From Schizophyllum amplum (Eukaryota > Basidiomycota > Agaricomycetes > Agaricales > Schizophyllaceae), in contig VDMD01000180.1 of NCBI GenBank assembly GCA_007026445.1, positions 1 to 39,783 on the forward strand: DNA of 39,783 bases. Direction: 5' to 3'. The notes under the pieces were generated by a model, which saw nothing but the letters and a program-made list of their open reading frames with translations, had not been told where the DNA came from and did not search any database. A program made the position numbers and the translations under genes. Of the stretch, positions 21,156 through 33,134 are shown piece after piece; position 1 is the stretch's first letter; each line of letters starts with the position of its first letter.

Positions 21156-22725
21156 GGCTGTACGAGTGGGCGGTGTTGGGAGAGTGGGCGGCCAAGATGT
21201 GGAAGTAAAGAAGGTGCTCGGAGCAGCTTCAGCGTTTTAAGGCCGCGGGATGGCGATCGGATGGCGAGCAGGCGCGGGATCAGGTGATCCTTAGGTGAGC
21301 CGGGTAGCGCAGAGTGGAGAGCACGTCCAGTACGCGCAGCGGGGCCGGGTGGCCAATGGGTACGCGCTGTCAGGACGCGTGTACATCACGCTCGAGACCT
21401 AAAGTGCGCATACCTACGCCGGGCCCGCATGTAACGGTCCTTTACCTCCTCTAGGCGCTCGTAACCCCGCAAGGCAACTGTCTTTTGTTCACCGATGCGC
21501 CTTGTTTAGACGCCGGGGCCCCTGCGGCGGGCGAGTAGCGTGTCCCTCGCACGTCTCACTTACACAAAACATCTGCAGAAGGCCAACCGCGTGTGATGGG
21601 CGTTTCTGGGTGTTTGTGTCGTAGCCACGAAGGGAGAACGTGGCAAGTTCAACCGTGACAGGATCACGCTGCGGACCCACAACGTCGGTCTCGGGGCGTG
21701 TGGCGAGGCGTCGGCGATGTACTGGTGATATGCTTTCTAAACTAAACACAAAAGCACGGCACGATGTCAGCGGCTGGTGGGCGGGATGATAATGTCGGGA
21801 TGTCACTGGACGACCCTCGGGGGCCTGGCACACCCGTGTCCGCGTCGCAGATCCGGGACCAGGGTAGGAGGCGGGCACGGAGTGGACATTGGCACAACAC
21901 GAAGTCAACAACGCGCTCACCCAACTGACTAGCGATCGGTACAACGGGGGTATTTACAGAGTGGACGAAGGACTGAGATGGCAGTCAGCTTGGGCTAACT
22001 TGGTACGCCTACCATTGCATCGAGTTGAATTCATGCGAAGCGGAATCACCGCGCATACCCACGCTGACACATCCTGGTCGTTCGGTGCTCGAACTTGCGG
22101 CCAAGTCGAAGTACAGTAATCTCGAAGTGGTTTACCGCAGGTTCACGCGTTCACAGTTAGACGCTGCCTCTGGTCAGCGGGACTTCTGGACGACAATGCA
22201 TGTTGTCGCGCGGCGAAGATTCATGGGTATGGTATAATGCATCCTGTTCGATAATTCGAAAGCGATGAACAGCAGACATTCGGAGCCCATCGCAGAATCG
22301 TCGTCGATGCAGCTTTTATCAACTTCAATCAAGTTCAAGGCCGCGAGCTCGAGTTCAACCCGACCTGGCCTGCGTAGTCGTTCACTACCTAGTATATGTG
22401 ATTGGCACAGAGTACGTCCGTCGTCTACAGATGCTCCTACGCCGTGTAACGGATGCGCTCCTACTCCGCGGGTCGGGCCCGATGCATATACCTCGACGGT
22501 GGAGTGTTAACGTTGAAGTTGGCTCGCCAGCGCGTGATGGCTTTGTATTTTGTCAGCGCGATGATCTCACACAGAGATAGTTGCCTGCTCAGACACTCAA
22601 GAGCGCTTGCGAAGAGCTCGAGAGCAAGATAGGAGTAAGATTAGTTGCTTAGCCAGTGATATGATACTTAACTTGATATGATAGGAAGAAGCTGATATAA
22701 AAATATTATTGCTGTCACTGTCATG
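21156..22725. other. Intergenic gap of 1.6 kb
   Basis: This is the largest gene-free stretch in the left and central part. Open frames are short and no family is recognised. It contains the promoter of the second SDR at its left edge and leads into tRNA-Asp at its right edge. Confidence 0.45.
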
Positions 22726-22806
22726 TCCCCGGTAGTATATCGGTTAGTACACCCGCCTGTCAGAGTACAAGCGCGGGAGAGCGGGGTTCGACTCCCCGCC
22801 GAGGAG
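22726..22806 (+). tRNA. tRNA-Asp (GTC), 9-nt intron
   Basis: The sequence folds as tRNA-Asp. The D-arm sequence is TATCGGTTAGTA, the anticodon stem CCCGC (22752-22756) pairs with GCGGG (22773-22777), the anticodon is GTC at 22759-22761 and the T arm contains GGTTCGACTCC. A 9-nt intron (22763-22771) sits right after position 37, the canonical place, leaving 72 nt. The acceptor stem TCCCCGG with CCGAGGA has one C-A mismatch at pair 4:69. A run of five T at 22818-22822 is a plausible Pol III stop. Confidence 0.92.
22763..22771 (+). other. tRNA-Asp intron, 9 nt
   Basis: GAGTACAAG between anticodon-loop positions 37 and 38. Its removal gives a normal 7-nt loop (CTGTCAC). Confidence 0.85.
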
Positions 22807-23030
22807 CTTTGGAATCATTTTTGAGTTTTGTTTCTACCACCGCCTTAGGGACACCTCTCGCCAGCCTCTTGCAAAAAAGTATGTGTATCTTGCACGCTGA
22901 TGTCCTTGACTGTACTTGCTCTCACACTGTACAGTTGTTTGCCACAGTGGCGTGACGATCGAGTCGAACTCGGTACCCGGGCCGAGCCATCGACGACGAT
23001 CGGGGCGCTTGCAGAATTTGATTGAAGTTC

Positions 23031-26000
23031 ATGTCTGATTCTGCGACGATGGACGAGCGACCGCGCAAACGATTTCGGCACGAAACCTACGCCCAGAGTG
23101 TGCAGGATGTGCACGCCCCGCGACCTACAGCGACAGACGCCACGTTCTCCGACGCCCTCGATTACTGGAGACAGCTAAACCTTGCACCAGCTTTCCTTGC
23201 ATTCGCCAAGCGCACTTCCCCCCTCGCGGCGTCGCTCCCCCTGCTCGTACACAATGCAGAAGAGGTGGTAGAGGCATGGCTGGATGCCCTGCGAGAGACG
23301 GATGATGAAGGTCATCGGGTCCTTTTGGCGTGCGTGATGATCCATTCTTTCCTCGCGTAGCTGACAGTATGAACAGGCTCCTTCCCCCGCTCCTGACCGA
23401 TCTGAGGACGACGGTCGTAAATAAATTCGATGCCCTGCTTGACGCGACACTCAACGTACTGCCGCGCCGGCCGTCGAAAGAGACGCTGCCGCATCTGCTT
23501 GCGGCACTCGCGGCTATATTCCGCACGCTGCTCACCTCGGGAGCCCTTCTCGAGACGCATGCTCGAGTCTTGGATGCCGCGAAGGCAGCACCGGATGAGC
23601 TACAGCGCGCGCTGGGCGAAGCATGGGCGTCGGTGCTGAGGAGGAAGGACATGCAGGCTGCACCCGCTCTACTTGCCTCTGTGGACGAAGAGGCGGTTCT
23701 GTTCGCTGCGTGGGCGCTCGCATCTGCTTGCAAGGTGAGCAGGTCGACCTGAGATAGTGTGACGTACTGACATGCATCTCAGAATGTTGCCCAGTCACTA
23801 CATACTGCAACCCCGCGAGTCCTGGCTGCTGTTGTCGATGTGCACATCGCTGGCCCCGGCTGCCTGCGTTTGCTTCGTCGCACATTCACAGCGCTTGCAC
23901 ATCATGTAGTGCGGCCTGAGGCGTATGCAAGCGTGGCACGGGTGGCGGCAGACGTGGCGGGAAGGACAGTGGATGCGTTTACTGAGGCAAATTCCCTCGA
24001 CACTAGCTCATCGATCTCCGCTGCCCCCATCTCAACATCTACCACCCCGACTACCCTATCACGCGCGCTTGACCCGTCATTCTTGGTTGCTGCTGTGCGT
24101 GGCGGAACGCGGCTACCTGCAGCGGAACGGGAGGCGCTTCTCAAGACTACCACGAAGTTCGTGGCGCACGTGTCTGGGCACACGGCATCCACTTTGGAGG
24201 CAACCTTTAGCGCGGCGGCTCCCCTCAACGCGACACTTCGTCGGCTGATTCCCGCACTCCTCCTCTGCGCGCCTTCCTATACACTTGACGCGAGCGCTTC
24301 AGCGTTGCTCGCAGCGACTTGGTCGCTGCCGATCGCCCTTGCGGCACAGATTCATATGGTCATCCATGCGAGGACATCCAGCGCACCCGGTGTCTGGAAA
24401 GCCGCGCTGCCAGGTGTGCTCAGGAGGGTGCCGCAGCTGCTGCAGTGCGATGAGGGCGTGAGGCTGTTGGGCGGGATGGCAAGGGGAACCGCGGACGGCA
24501 ATGACGATGAAGACCATGCTGAAGACGCGGACGAAGAAGATGTGGAATACAAAGCAGCAAGCAACGCCCAGCTGGGTAAGCCCCTTAAACTCCGCGCCGC
24601 GCAACTCGACGCGGTCGCGGTCCGTGCAATCGCGACGTGGGCGACGGAACGGGTCGTTTCTCTCGCAGGAACGGCGCAAGAGTTGGAATCTGCGGCACCG
24701 GCTTGGCCTGCCGTCCTCGCTCTGGCGTCGCTAGTCCCGGACCCAACACCAATAGGGGCGCTCACTACAGCTACCAAGACGGTACTGCTTGACGCGGAGG
24801 GTAGCTTCGCAGACAAATCAGACGCAAACTCCACCCGAGCGCGCATGCTCGGCTTAGCACTTCAAGCCATCGCCGACCGGCTAGGAAAGGAGGCTCCGAT
24901 GAAGGAGAAGGCGCACGCAAAGCCAACCGATGCATTTTGGCACGCCCCCATTGTTCCCATATCTTGGGCGCTGGCTGCGCTCGGCCGCTGGGCGGAGTGC
25001 GGAAATGTGCTCGCAGGGGCGGCAAGGGTGGTGGAGGAACTTGAGAGGGTTAACGCCAACCTCAAGACGAAGGCCGACAAACTTGGCGCAGCCCCAACAG
25101 GACTCGACATCGACATCACTGTGACTCTGGCCGCGCTGCGCAGCCCCTCGCGTGCGCGGCGCCTTGGTGCATTGCGGTTGTTAGCGGTCGTGGTGGTGAG
25201 TAGACATTTGTTGAGAATGTTTGCTTTCCTTTTTCCAGTGACATTGATGCATTTTTCTGCAGCCCCAGGGTCCGCCAGTCGCCAACGCCCTTCAGCTCTG
25301 TTTAGCTGCGGAAAATGTTGAACCCGGTATAGCTGGCGTGCGAGAGCGGGTGTTGAAAACGGGGAAAGTTGGAGATGGCGTCAACGTAGGTGAGGTTGAG
25401 GATGGTCAGGGAGCAGATCAGACGGACGGAGATGCAGAAGGTGGAAACATGCATGGTCTGACACCTACGACTCTTGCGACGGCTTGGCTTATCGGCCAGC
25501 TTGCCGTGCCCTTGCGTCCTCTATGGGCGGCAGCGGCGGACGCGCTGGTTGTCCTAGCTGAGCGGGACGTGGAGAATGTGGTGGGCGGCGGGGTCTGGAA
25601 TGCGGTCGAAGATCATGTGTGGGACGACAAGATGGAGGTTGTGGTTGGCGATGTGGATGCAGGCGATCACCTGCTTATGGATGCTGCAAAGGCGGAGATA
25701 GAACGTAGCGGGTTTGATTCCATGGAGGTCGACACGACACCCTCCACAGCAGACCTCGACGCCGAGTCGGATTCAGAAGAAGAACGCTCATGGCGCGATC
25801 CTTCGGCGCACTTACTGCGCTTAGCCGCTCGACGAGCGGCGGCGCCTTCAGATAAGTGGGGCGAGGGTGTAGAGGTGAGTTCGTGGTCTGCGCTGTCTTA
25901 GTCCAGTTGCACCATATCTGCATACTCCTGTCTTTACTCACATCTCCGCCTCAGGACGACATCCGGCGTTATGACGCGCATGCGCACGAGGAGCAACTTG

Positions 26001-29000
26001 TGGGCGTGCTTTCGCGACTACCGAATGTCTCGCAAGCGCGCGGGGGAGCCCTCGTGAAGGCGCTCCTTCTGCGTGTCGGTGCATCGGAGACGACGTCGGC
26101 ACCGTCTTCAGTTCAGCGGCCACACTCCCCTCCCATTGCCCGCCCCCTTCTCCTCGCCTGGCTCCGGTTGCTTTCCGCCTGTCCTGGCCCGCGCTCCTTG
26201 CCCAAGCATGACACCGTATACGCGGCACTTGCAGACCTGCTCGCACGACCTGATCGCGCCGTGCAAGAAGCTGCATTGACTGCGCTGGGCGGGTTCTGGG
26301 GCGTGCGAGGAGAAAGTGGCAGAGACGGCAAAGATAGCAGGAAGGGAAAGAACAAGGAGAAGAAGGGGAAGACAAAGACAAAGGACGGGAAGGGGGTGGA
26401 AGGGAGGCAGATAGCAACCGAGAGCCCTGGACAAGCGCAGCGCGACAACGAATACGCGGCTTGGGCGAATACGCTTCATGCACTGCTGGACGAGACTAGA
26501 TGGAGAGACGAGCTGGCGAGATTGAGGTTGGACGAAGACACCATTGACGCGGAGAATTTAACGGAGGACGGCCTCGATTCTTCAGTCCAGGCGCCTTTAC
26601 CGCCCACCTCCACGCCCGCCCGCGTAGCGTTCACACCCTTGCTTGTGCGTGTACTCTTTGGCCGGCTGCGCGCGCGTGGGCGCCGGCCCGCGGCACTCTT
26701 AGGTTCATTACCTGCCAGAGGGCGCGGACTGTTAGTAGGGTTGATGGTCAAAGAAGTGGGCAGAGGGTGGGATGTGAGGTTAGTGCATACGTACTTCGCG
26801 TTGGGCTCTTAGGTCCTGACCAGCGTTTCCAGAAGCGATGCCAATCTCGACAGCTATATTTCCGACGCTGACCGCGCTGCGCAAGACAAGCGCGCCGCCG
26901 GGTTTCTTGTCCTTCTTGGTGATGTGCTCACGCAACTGGGTGCGCGCCTTGTGCCGTACTGGCCCGCGCTGTTGGAAGTGGTAGTGAAGGTGGGCGCGGA
27001 CGCGGAAATGAGGCTGACGAGGAAAGGAAACGGAGAGAATCAGGAGAGCGAAGAACAGGAGGATGTTGGTGACGAGGAGGAGGCAAAGGACGCGGGGGAA
27101 GAGGATGAAGATAATGACACAGCGACAGAGAAGGACGAAGCAGCCGAAGGAAAGGCCATGAGCGCAGTCAGCAAGAGGTCGCCGGGCAAGTCAAAGCCAT
27201 CGCCTGGTAGGACAGCGCGCGCCGCCGCCCGCAACATCCGCGCACTCGCCCTTCGCCGGCTCGCACAGTTCTTTCAGGTCGCAGCTGCGTTTGGAGAGGG
27301 TAAGTGTTCTCATTCTCTTCCCTTCGACTTATTAATTTAGATTTTCAGACCCAATGACACCTGCTACGACGCCTGCCTTACTTGGAGCCGTACGTGCAGC
27401 CTATCCCGCTCTCCTACGCCCGCGCATCGTGTTGTTGCCTTCCGAAGGCACCCAGGCGCCGGGCGCGTTGCTGGACGTGCTTGGCGCGTGGGCAGGCAGG
27501 CGGGACTGGGCGAGATGGCTAGTTGGCGAGGACCTGCCAATCAACGAGGGCATGGACGATGGACGTATGCCGGACACTCCACTCCACCAGCTCTTTGCGC
27601 TGCTCACAGCTCCAGCGGTCAAGCCTGCGGTCGTGCTACGCGTGTTTGATATGATTGAAGGCTTGCTGGGGCTTGCTGATAGTGAAGGCGATGCTAACGT
27701 CTGTGCGGCGAGCTTCAGCGTCAAGCGCGACGTACTCCTCCCTCACATGGACCTCTTGCTGGAGAGTCTTGCCAGTATGACAGGCACGGGAGGCAAGAGC
27801 GAGCCAAAGGCCGACAGCAAACACGCCCAGTACGACGCACCACCTCTCGCTGACAACAAATCCACTCCATCATACAAACCAACACCCGCGAAATCGGACA
27901 ACGAGAAACATACGACCGACGCTCTCCTCGCTCGCCGTATTCGCATCCTCGCAGCGGTTTCCAGTCACTGTACCTCTGGGAGGCAGGCTGCCGCCCTCGC
28001 GCGTCTGGCGTTCCCGCTTCTCCGCACTCCGACGAAGCAAGTTCCGGAGCGTGTAAAGGCGGACCTTTTGCGGGTTGTACGGGATGCGCTGGTAGTGCCA
28101 GAGGGTGATCTCGACGGGGACCTGGACGCCATGGAAGGACCCGATGCTCGAGCACGCCAAATAGCTGCAGCGTTCGCGGCGCTAGTGCCCCTATTTCAGT
28201 CCCTCCGCTCCCGCGCCGCCCGCATTGCCCTTGTTGACGCTTTCTCTGCTCTCGCAGTACGGGACAACAGCTTGAAATACGTCTGCCAATCCCTCGCGCA
28301 GCTTAATGCGTATTCTAAGCGCCGGGTTGACGAACCCGATGTCGACGCACGGCTCACTGCCTTGGGCGCTCTCGGCGAGGTAGGATGGAAGTTGCTGGGA
28401 GCGCGCGAGTGGACCCCTGTGCTATACCACCTGCTCCATGCCATTCAGGACCCGGAGGAGCTTGCAATGCGCACGAGCACGGCGCAGGCGCTCCAACGGT
28501 TTGTAGATGCGACTGCAGAGGAGACCAACCGCGCGGATGCGCCAGCCTTGCAGACGGCTTTCAAGAAGATCTTCTACGCGGGACTCCGGAATGGCTTGCG
28601 CACGCGCTCGGACGCGGTGCGAAGCGAGCTCCTGGGAGTGCTCTCTTACTCGGTCGACCGTGCTGAGAGCGCAACGGTTCTTTCGCGCACCGTCCCTGCG
28701 CTGGCTGAGATGGCTGGCCTGCGTGCGGGTGGCGATGTTGAAGCGAGCTTTTTCAACAACATCCTGCACGTTCAGGCACATCGGCGCGCGCGAGCACTAC
28801 GACGCCTGGCGGACTATTGTGACAGCGAGGCAGACAGCGCTTGTCCCTTACGCAGTGGGACGCTGGCAGAGGTGTTCGTCCCTCTTGTGGCGCACTTCAT
28901 TGTACCGACTGGGCAAGGCGTGGATCATCATGTTGTGAACGACGCCATCTTATGCACGGGACGCATGGCCAAGCATCTTGCGTGGGGCGCGTACTACGGG

Positions 29001-32000
29001 CTCGTGCTTGCGCATATGCGTCAGGCGCGGGCCGCAAATGGTAAGGAGGCGGGACAAGGAGACAAGGTGTACGTTCGCGCTTTAGTTGCCGTGCTCGATG
29101 CGTTCCACTTCCCGATGGATGAGGATGTGGAGGACGTGGAAAAGGACGACGAGCAAGTCGAGGAAGAAGACAAGGAGGAGCAACCGGAGGCCGAGGCCGC
29201 CCGATTCAGGCGCGCACGAATCGCGGACGTCGTCAACGCCAGACTGCTTCCCGCGCTCATTGATCATCTCGAAAACCGGCACGCGACAACAGAGGATTCC
29301 GCCCGTATTCCCATCGCGCCTGGCATTGCCGCCGTCGCTGCTCATCTTCCCGCGGACAAGCGCGACGCGCAGTTGACGCGACTGCTCACCGCGTTGAGCC
29401 AAGTGTTCCGCAGTAAGGCGCAGGACACGCGCGACGCCGCAAAGGACGCACTCACCAAGATCGTAACTCAGCTTGGCCCGCCGGGCCTCTCGCTCGCCGT
29501 GCGCGAATTGCGCGAGGCGCTCAGGCGCGGCCCCCAACTACACACACTCGCCTATGTCGTGCATGCGTTGCTCGTGCATGTTTGCCCACGACCTGAGTTT
29601 GACAATGTCGACGCAGTCGCGGTGGATGTAGCGCACGTCGCTGCCGAAGTTGTCTTCGGTACATCGGGCAAAGACGTCGAGTCAGACGGCTTCAGGACGA
29701 AGATGCGCGAAGTGAAGGGCTCGGCGAGCAAGGGTTTGGATACGTTCGCGCTCCTGGCACAACACGTCATGCCAGGTGCTATCGGTGCCGTCCTCAGCCC
29801 TGTACGGAGTATTCTGCATGAGACTGCCAACGCGCGCACCCTGCAACTGGTAGACGATGTTCTACGGCGCGTAGCCGTCGGACTCAACGGCAACAAGCGC
29901 CTAGCTCCCCCTGAACTGCTGGTGCTATGCCACACATTGATCAGCCAGAATGCCAAATTCCTGAAGGACACGCCGACGAAGAGGGCGAAGAGGGCGAAGG
30001 GCGATGCGATAGTACAAGTCAAGCGGCAAGTGGCAAAGGACGATGACCATTATGCGAACAACTCGTTCAGGTGAGCGAACATTCAATCTGTACACTCAAC
30101 ATACTAACCACACACTCAGGTTCGTTGCATTCGGATTAGATCTTCTTCACACGGCGCTCCGCCGCAATCGCTTCGACCTACAGGATAGTAGCACGGCCGC
30201 GCGATTAGACGCCATCATCCCCGTCGTCGGCAACACACTATACTCCTCTAGTGCTTCAGTGCTCATCGCTGGCATGAAGGCTGCCACAGGTCTCACAAAG
30301 TGCCCCCTCGCGTCTCTGCCCAAGTCTCTCACTGTCTACACCAGGCAGATGATTGATGCGCTCAAGAATCTCGGCAGTACCGAGTCCGACGTCGCCCAGA
30401 CGGCCCTACGCTCGCTCAGCACCATCATGCGCGACAGCTCTGGCGCAACGATGCAAGAGAAAGACCTGACATTCCTTCTTGAAATCGTGGCGCCCGACCT
30501 TGAGGAGCCTGAGCGTCAAGGCGCCGTCTTCGCCATGCTGCGCGCGGTGGTGGCGCGTCGCTTCGTTGTGCCCGAGTTGTACGACCAGATGCAACGGGTC
30601 AGCGAGGTCATGATCACGTCTCAGGCGCCACAGGTCCGCGAAGCGTGTCGTGGCGTCCTGTTGCAATTCTTGCTCGACTATCCGCAGGGGAAGGGACGAC
30701 TCAAGACTACGATGGCCTTCCTCGTCAAGAACCTCAACTATGTTCACGAGAGTGGCCGTCTATCCGTGCTCGAACTACTCAGTGCAGTCGTTGGCAAATT
30801 CCAATTGGGGCTCGTACGGGAGTACGCCGAACTGTTGTTCGCGGGCCTCGTTATGGTCCTTGCCAACGACGAGAGTTCTAGGTGCCGTGAGGGCGCCGCG
30901 GGTCTGGTCAAGGCCTTGCTGGGCAGATTGGACGACGGAGGTCGCCAGACGATGGTGGCGCACGTGCGCGCGTGGGCAAGGCAGGCCGATCGTCCCTCAC
31001 TTGTCCGCGTTGCGATGCAGGTCTATGGCCTGGTGGTGGAGGATCTGCATGCGGACGCTCGACCATACTTCGAAGGCATGGTACAGGATGCTAATGCGGC
31101 TTTGGACCGGAGCGCCAGTACGCTGGAGGAAGCCGGAGAGGACACCGTGGATGCTGCCTTCGACTGGCAAGTGCCATATCATGCCATGACGCTCCTGTCA
31201 AAGCTCGCGCGCGAGTCTCCGGATGTCCTCCAGGACCAGGAAGTCATTTCCTGGGAACACGTCACAGATCATATGCTGTTCCCTCACTCGTGGGTGCGCA
31301 TGGCCGCATGTCGATTGCTTGGGTCCTTGTACGCCGCAGAACCGCCAACATCGCCCCCGGCCGTCCTCTACGGCCAGAAACCAGCCGCTCGTCCGCTCTC
31401 TTTGGAGGGTATGCAAGAGGTTTCTCGTCTACTGTGCTTGCAGCTCAAGAGCAGCAACTTGGACGACGGCCTGGCGTTGCAGATCGTCAAGAACCTTCTA
31501 TATGCTGCCAAATGCTTCGCGTTCGTCACAGTCGACGACACCAACGACGAGCGCGACGAGGATACAGAGGAAGTAGAGGACGCGGAAGAGCAGGCGAAGC
31601 CGCAGCACGCACCGCTAGCCTGGCTATTCTCCAAGTTGTCGTATCAAGCACGATCGGTATTGATAGCTCACAGTAGCGCTACCTCGAGGATGGTAGGTTG
31701 CTTATTCGTCTGAGATCCGCATGCGCTTACAGCATGTCCAGAACAATCCCAGGTGGCATCTGCAACTGCAGTCCATCCTCCATTGGTTCGCTGCCATGTC
31801 CACGCACCTCGATGCTGCACGGTTAGAACGCTTTTTGCCTCATATCCTCAACGCACTGTATCGTATTACGGAAGATGAAGGAATCAAAGATCCTCAAATG
31901 GGTAGGTTGTTTGCAGTCGCGAGGGTTGTTGTCAGTGCTAACATCCACGCTTTAGATGAACTCAAGACTCTCGCGATCGAAGTGCAGTCTCTCGTCCAAT

Positions 32001-32282
32001 CGAAGGTTGCCCCCACCGCCTTCACCGCCGCGTACTCCAAGATCCGCGAGAACGTTCGTGGCGTGCAGCAGGAGCGCAAGATCAAGCGTACGCTCCTCGC
32101 TACGACGAACCCCGAGCAGGCAGCAAAGCGCAAGACAAAGAAGAATGAGTCGAAGAAGGAGAGTAGGAAGCGAAAGAATTCAGCGTTCGCGTAAGTGTTC
32201 GACCTATGTGATGTGCCGCATCTGAGCTAATGGCGTCAACAGCGATAATCGCGGGAGAATGAAGAGATCAAAGGAGGCTTAA
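23031..32282 (+). CDS. UTP20: U3 snoRNP-associated HEAT-repeat protein Utp20
   Basis: Eleven exons: 23031-23329, 23377-23734, 23783-25195, 25263-25874, 25955-26778, 26833-27299, 27349-30070, 30120-31692, 31733-31901, 31956-32190, 32243-32282. They sum to 2904 codons including stop, with every phase closing. Utp20 is a very large HEAT/ARM-repeat component of the small-subunit processome, needed for 18S rRNA maturation in the nucleolus. Support comes from the size (human about 2800 aa), the repetitive alpha-solenoid composition throughout, the DRIM-like central blocks (LRTRSDAVRSELLGVLSYSV, ILHVQAHRRARALRRLADYC, MAFLVKNLNYVHESGRLSVL) and a very basic C-terminal tail with nuclear-signal clusters (KRKTKKNESKKESRKRK, MKRSKEA). 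Low-complexity inserts occur: Lys-rich at about 26340-26400 and acidic at about 27040-27140 and 29115-29200. The first residues (MSDSATMDERPRKRFRH) resemble other fungal Utp20 starts. The acceptor at 31733 is the weakest junction. Confidence 0.9.
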
Positions 32283-32539
32283 AGCTTAAAGTGTCGAGGG
32301 TCAGACGTTCACTACGGAAATGGAAATTGCAGGACATAAGTACGCCTCATGCAAATAAGCCTTTGCTCATACGGAGCTGTAGCTATGTAATTGTACACCT
32401 GCAAACCATGCAGGTATCCTGGCATCGTCTTTTCGTGCGAGGACCACGCGAGCCATGGCAGTAGGCCAGCAAGTGTTTCCCGTAAGTAACGCAACACTTG
32501 GTTTGCGGATGATATGTTCCAATTTTAGTCTTGTCATGT
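32283..32539. other. UTP20 3' flank
   Basis: Short AT-richer spacer before the second tRNA gene. No feature seen except the TGTCATGTCCCC motif leading into the tRNA, which is shared with the first tRNA copy. Confidence 0.5.
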
Positions 32540-32636
32540 CCCCCGGTAGTATATCGGTTAGTACACCCGCCTGTCATGGGGCTCATAACCTGTAAATTTT
32601 CGGCGGGAGAGCGGGGTTCGACTCCCCGCCGAGGAG
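32540..32636 (+). tRNA. tRNA-Asp (GTC), 25-nt intron
   Basis: Exons match the tRNA-Asp at 22726 except that position 38 is G instead of C and the 5' end reads CCCCCGG instead of TCCCCGG. This looks like one extra C in a homopolymer; the true 5' end may be the T at 32539. The anticodon GTC is at 32573-32575, and the intron (32577-32601) follows position 37. The mature length is 72 nt. Five T at 32638-32642 give a Pol III stop. The same C-A mismatch at 4:69 is present. Confidence 0.88.
32577..32601 (+). other. tRNA-Asp intron, 25 nt
   Basis: This intron is unrelated in sequence and length to the 9-nt intron of the other copy. It contains GGGCTCATAACC, which resembles an initiator tRNA-Met anticodon arm. 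Confidence 0.75.
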
Positions 32637-33134
32637 CTTTTTGGTTCTGCATTCTTTGCGGCCATATTGAATGCTTGCAAATACATGATTCTCTGGACTA
32701 TGCGAGTTCTTACTGGCTTACAGGGTTATGATAGGTGTTAGTGAGTTCTGAGGGGAGCGAGCGGTGAGCGCTTTAATTATATATTTCCTTGCGAAGACAC
32801 AGTGCCGGTATGCGACATTAGCATTTAGATAGCAAATGAATGCTGTTAATGCTGAGCATGTTCAATCTGAGCAAACATGTTATATAGGAAGCGAAAGGCA
32901 GGTTGTCAAGCCACATAAGTTACTAAGTACCTGTCATGCAGCGCTGACTTAGGTTGGCGGCCGTAGCGGCGCTCCGTTCAAGTTCGGTTTGCTGGTGACG
33001 CGCGCGTAGGTCCCCGTGCGATTGAGATTGGTCTGACCTTCTCATTTTGTAGTCATGTTCGGGGAGTCAGCTACTTGGCTGATGTGGCGACGTACTGCGA
33101 CTAAGAAGCCAACTTATATCCATTCGTCTGCAGT
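32637..33134. other. Intergenic gap, nothing recognised
   Basis: About 500 bases between the tRNA terminator and the 3' end of the NmrA-like gene, relatively AT-rich. No gene or repeat seen. Confidence 0.45.

Noticed and set aside
21489..21944. 151-codon minus-strand open frame in the gap after the second SDR
   Set aside because: No recognisable motif, no splice-consistent neighbours and many Cys, Pro and Arg as expected from noncoding GC-rich DNA.
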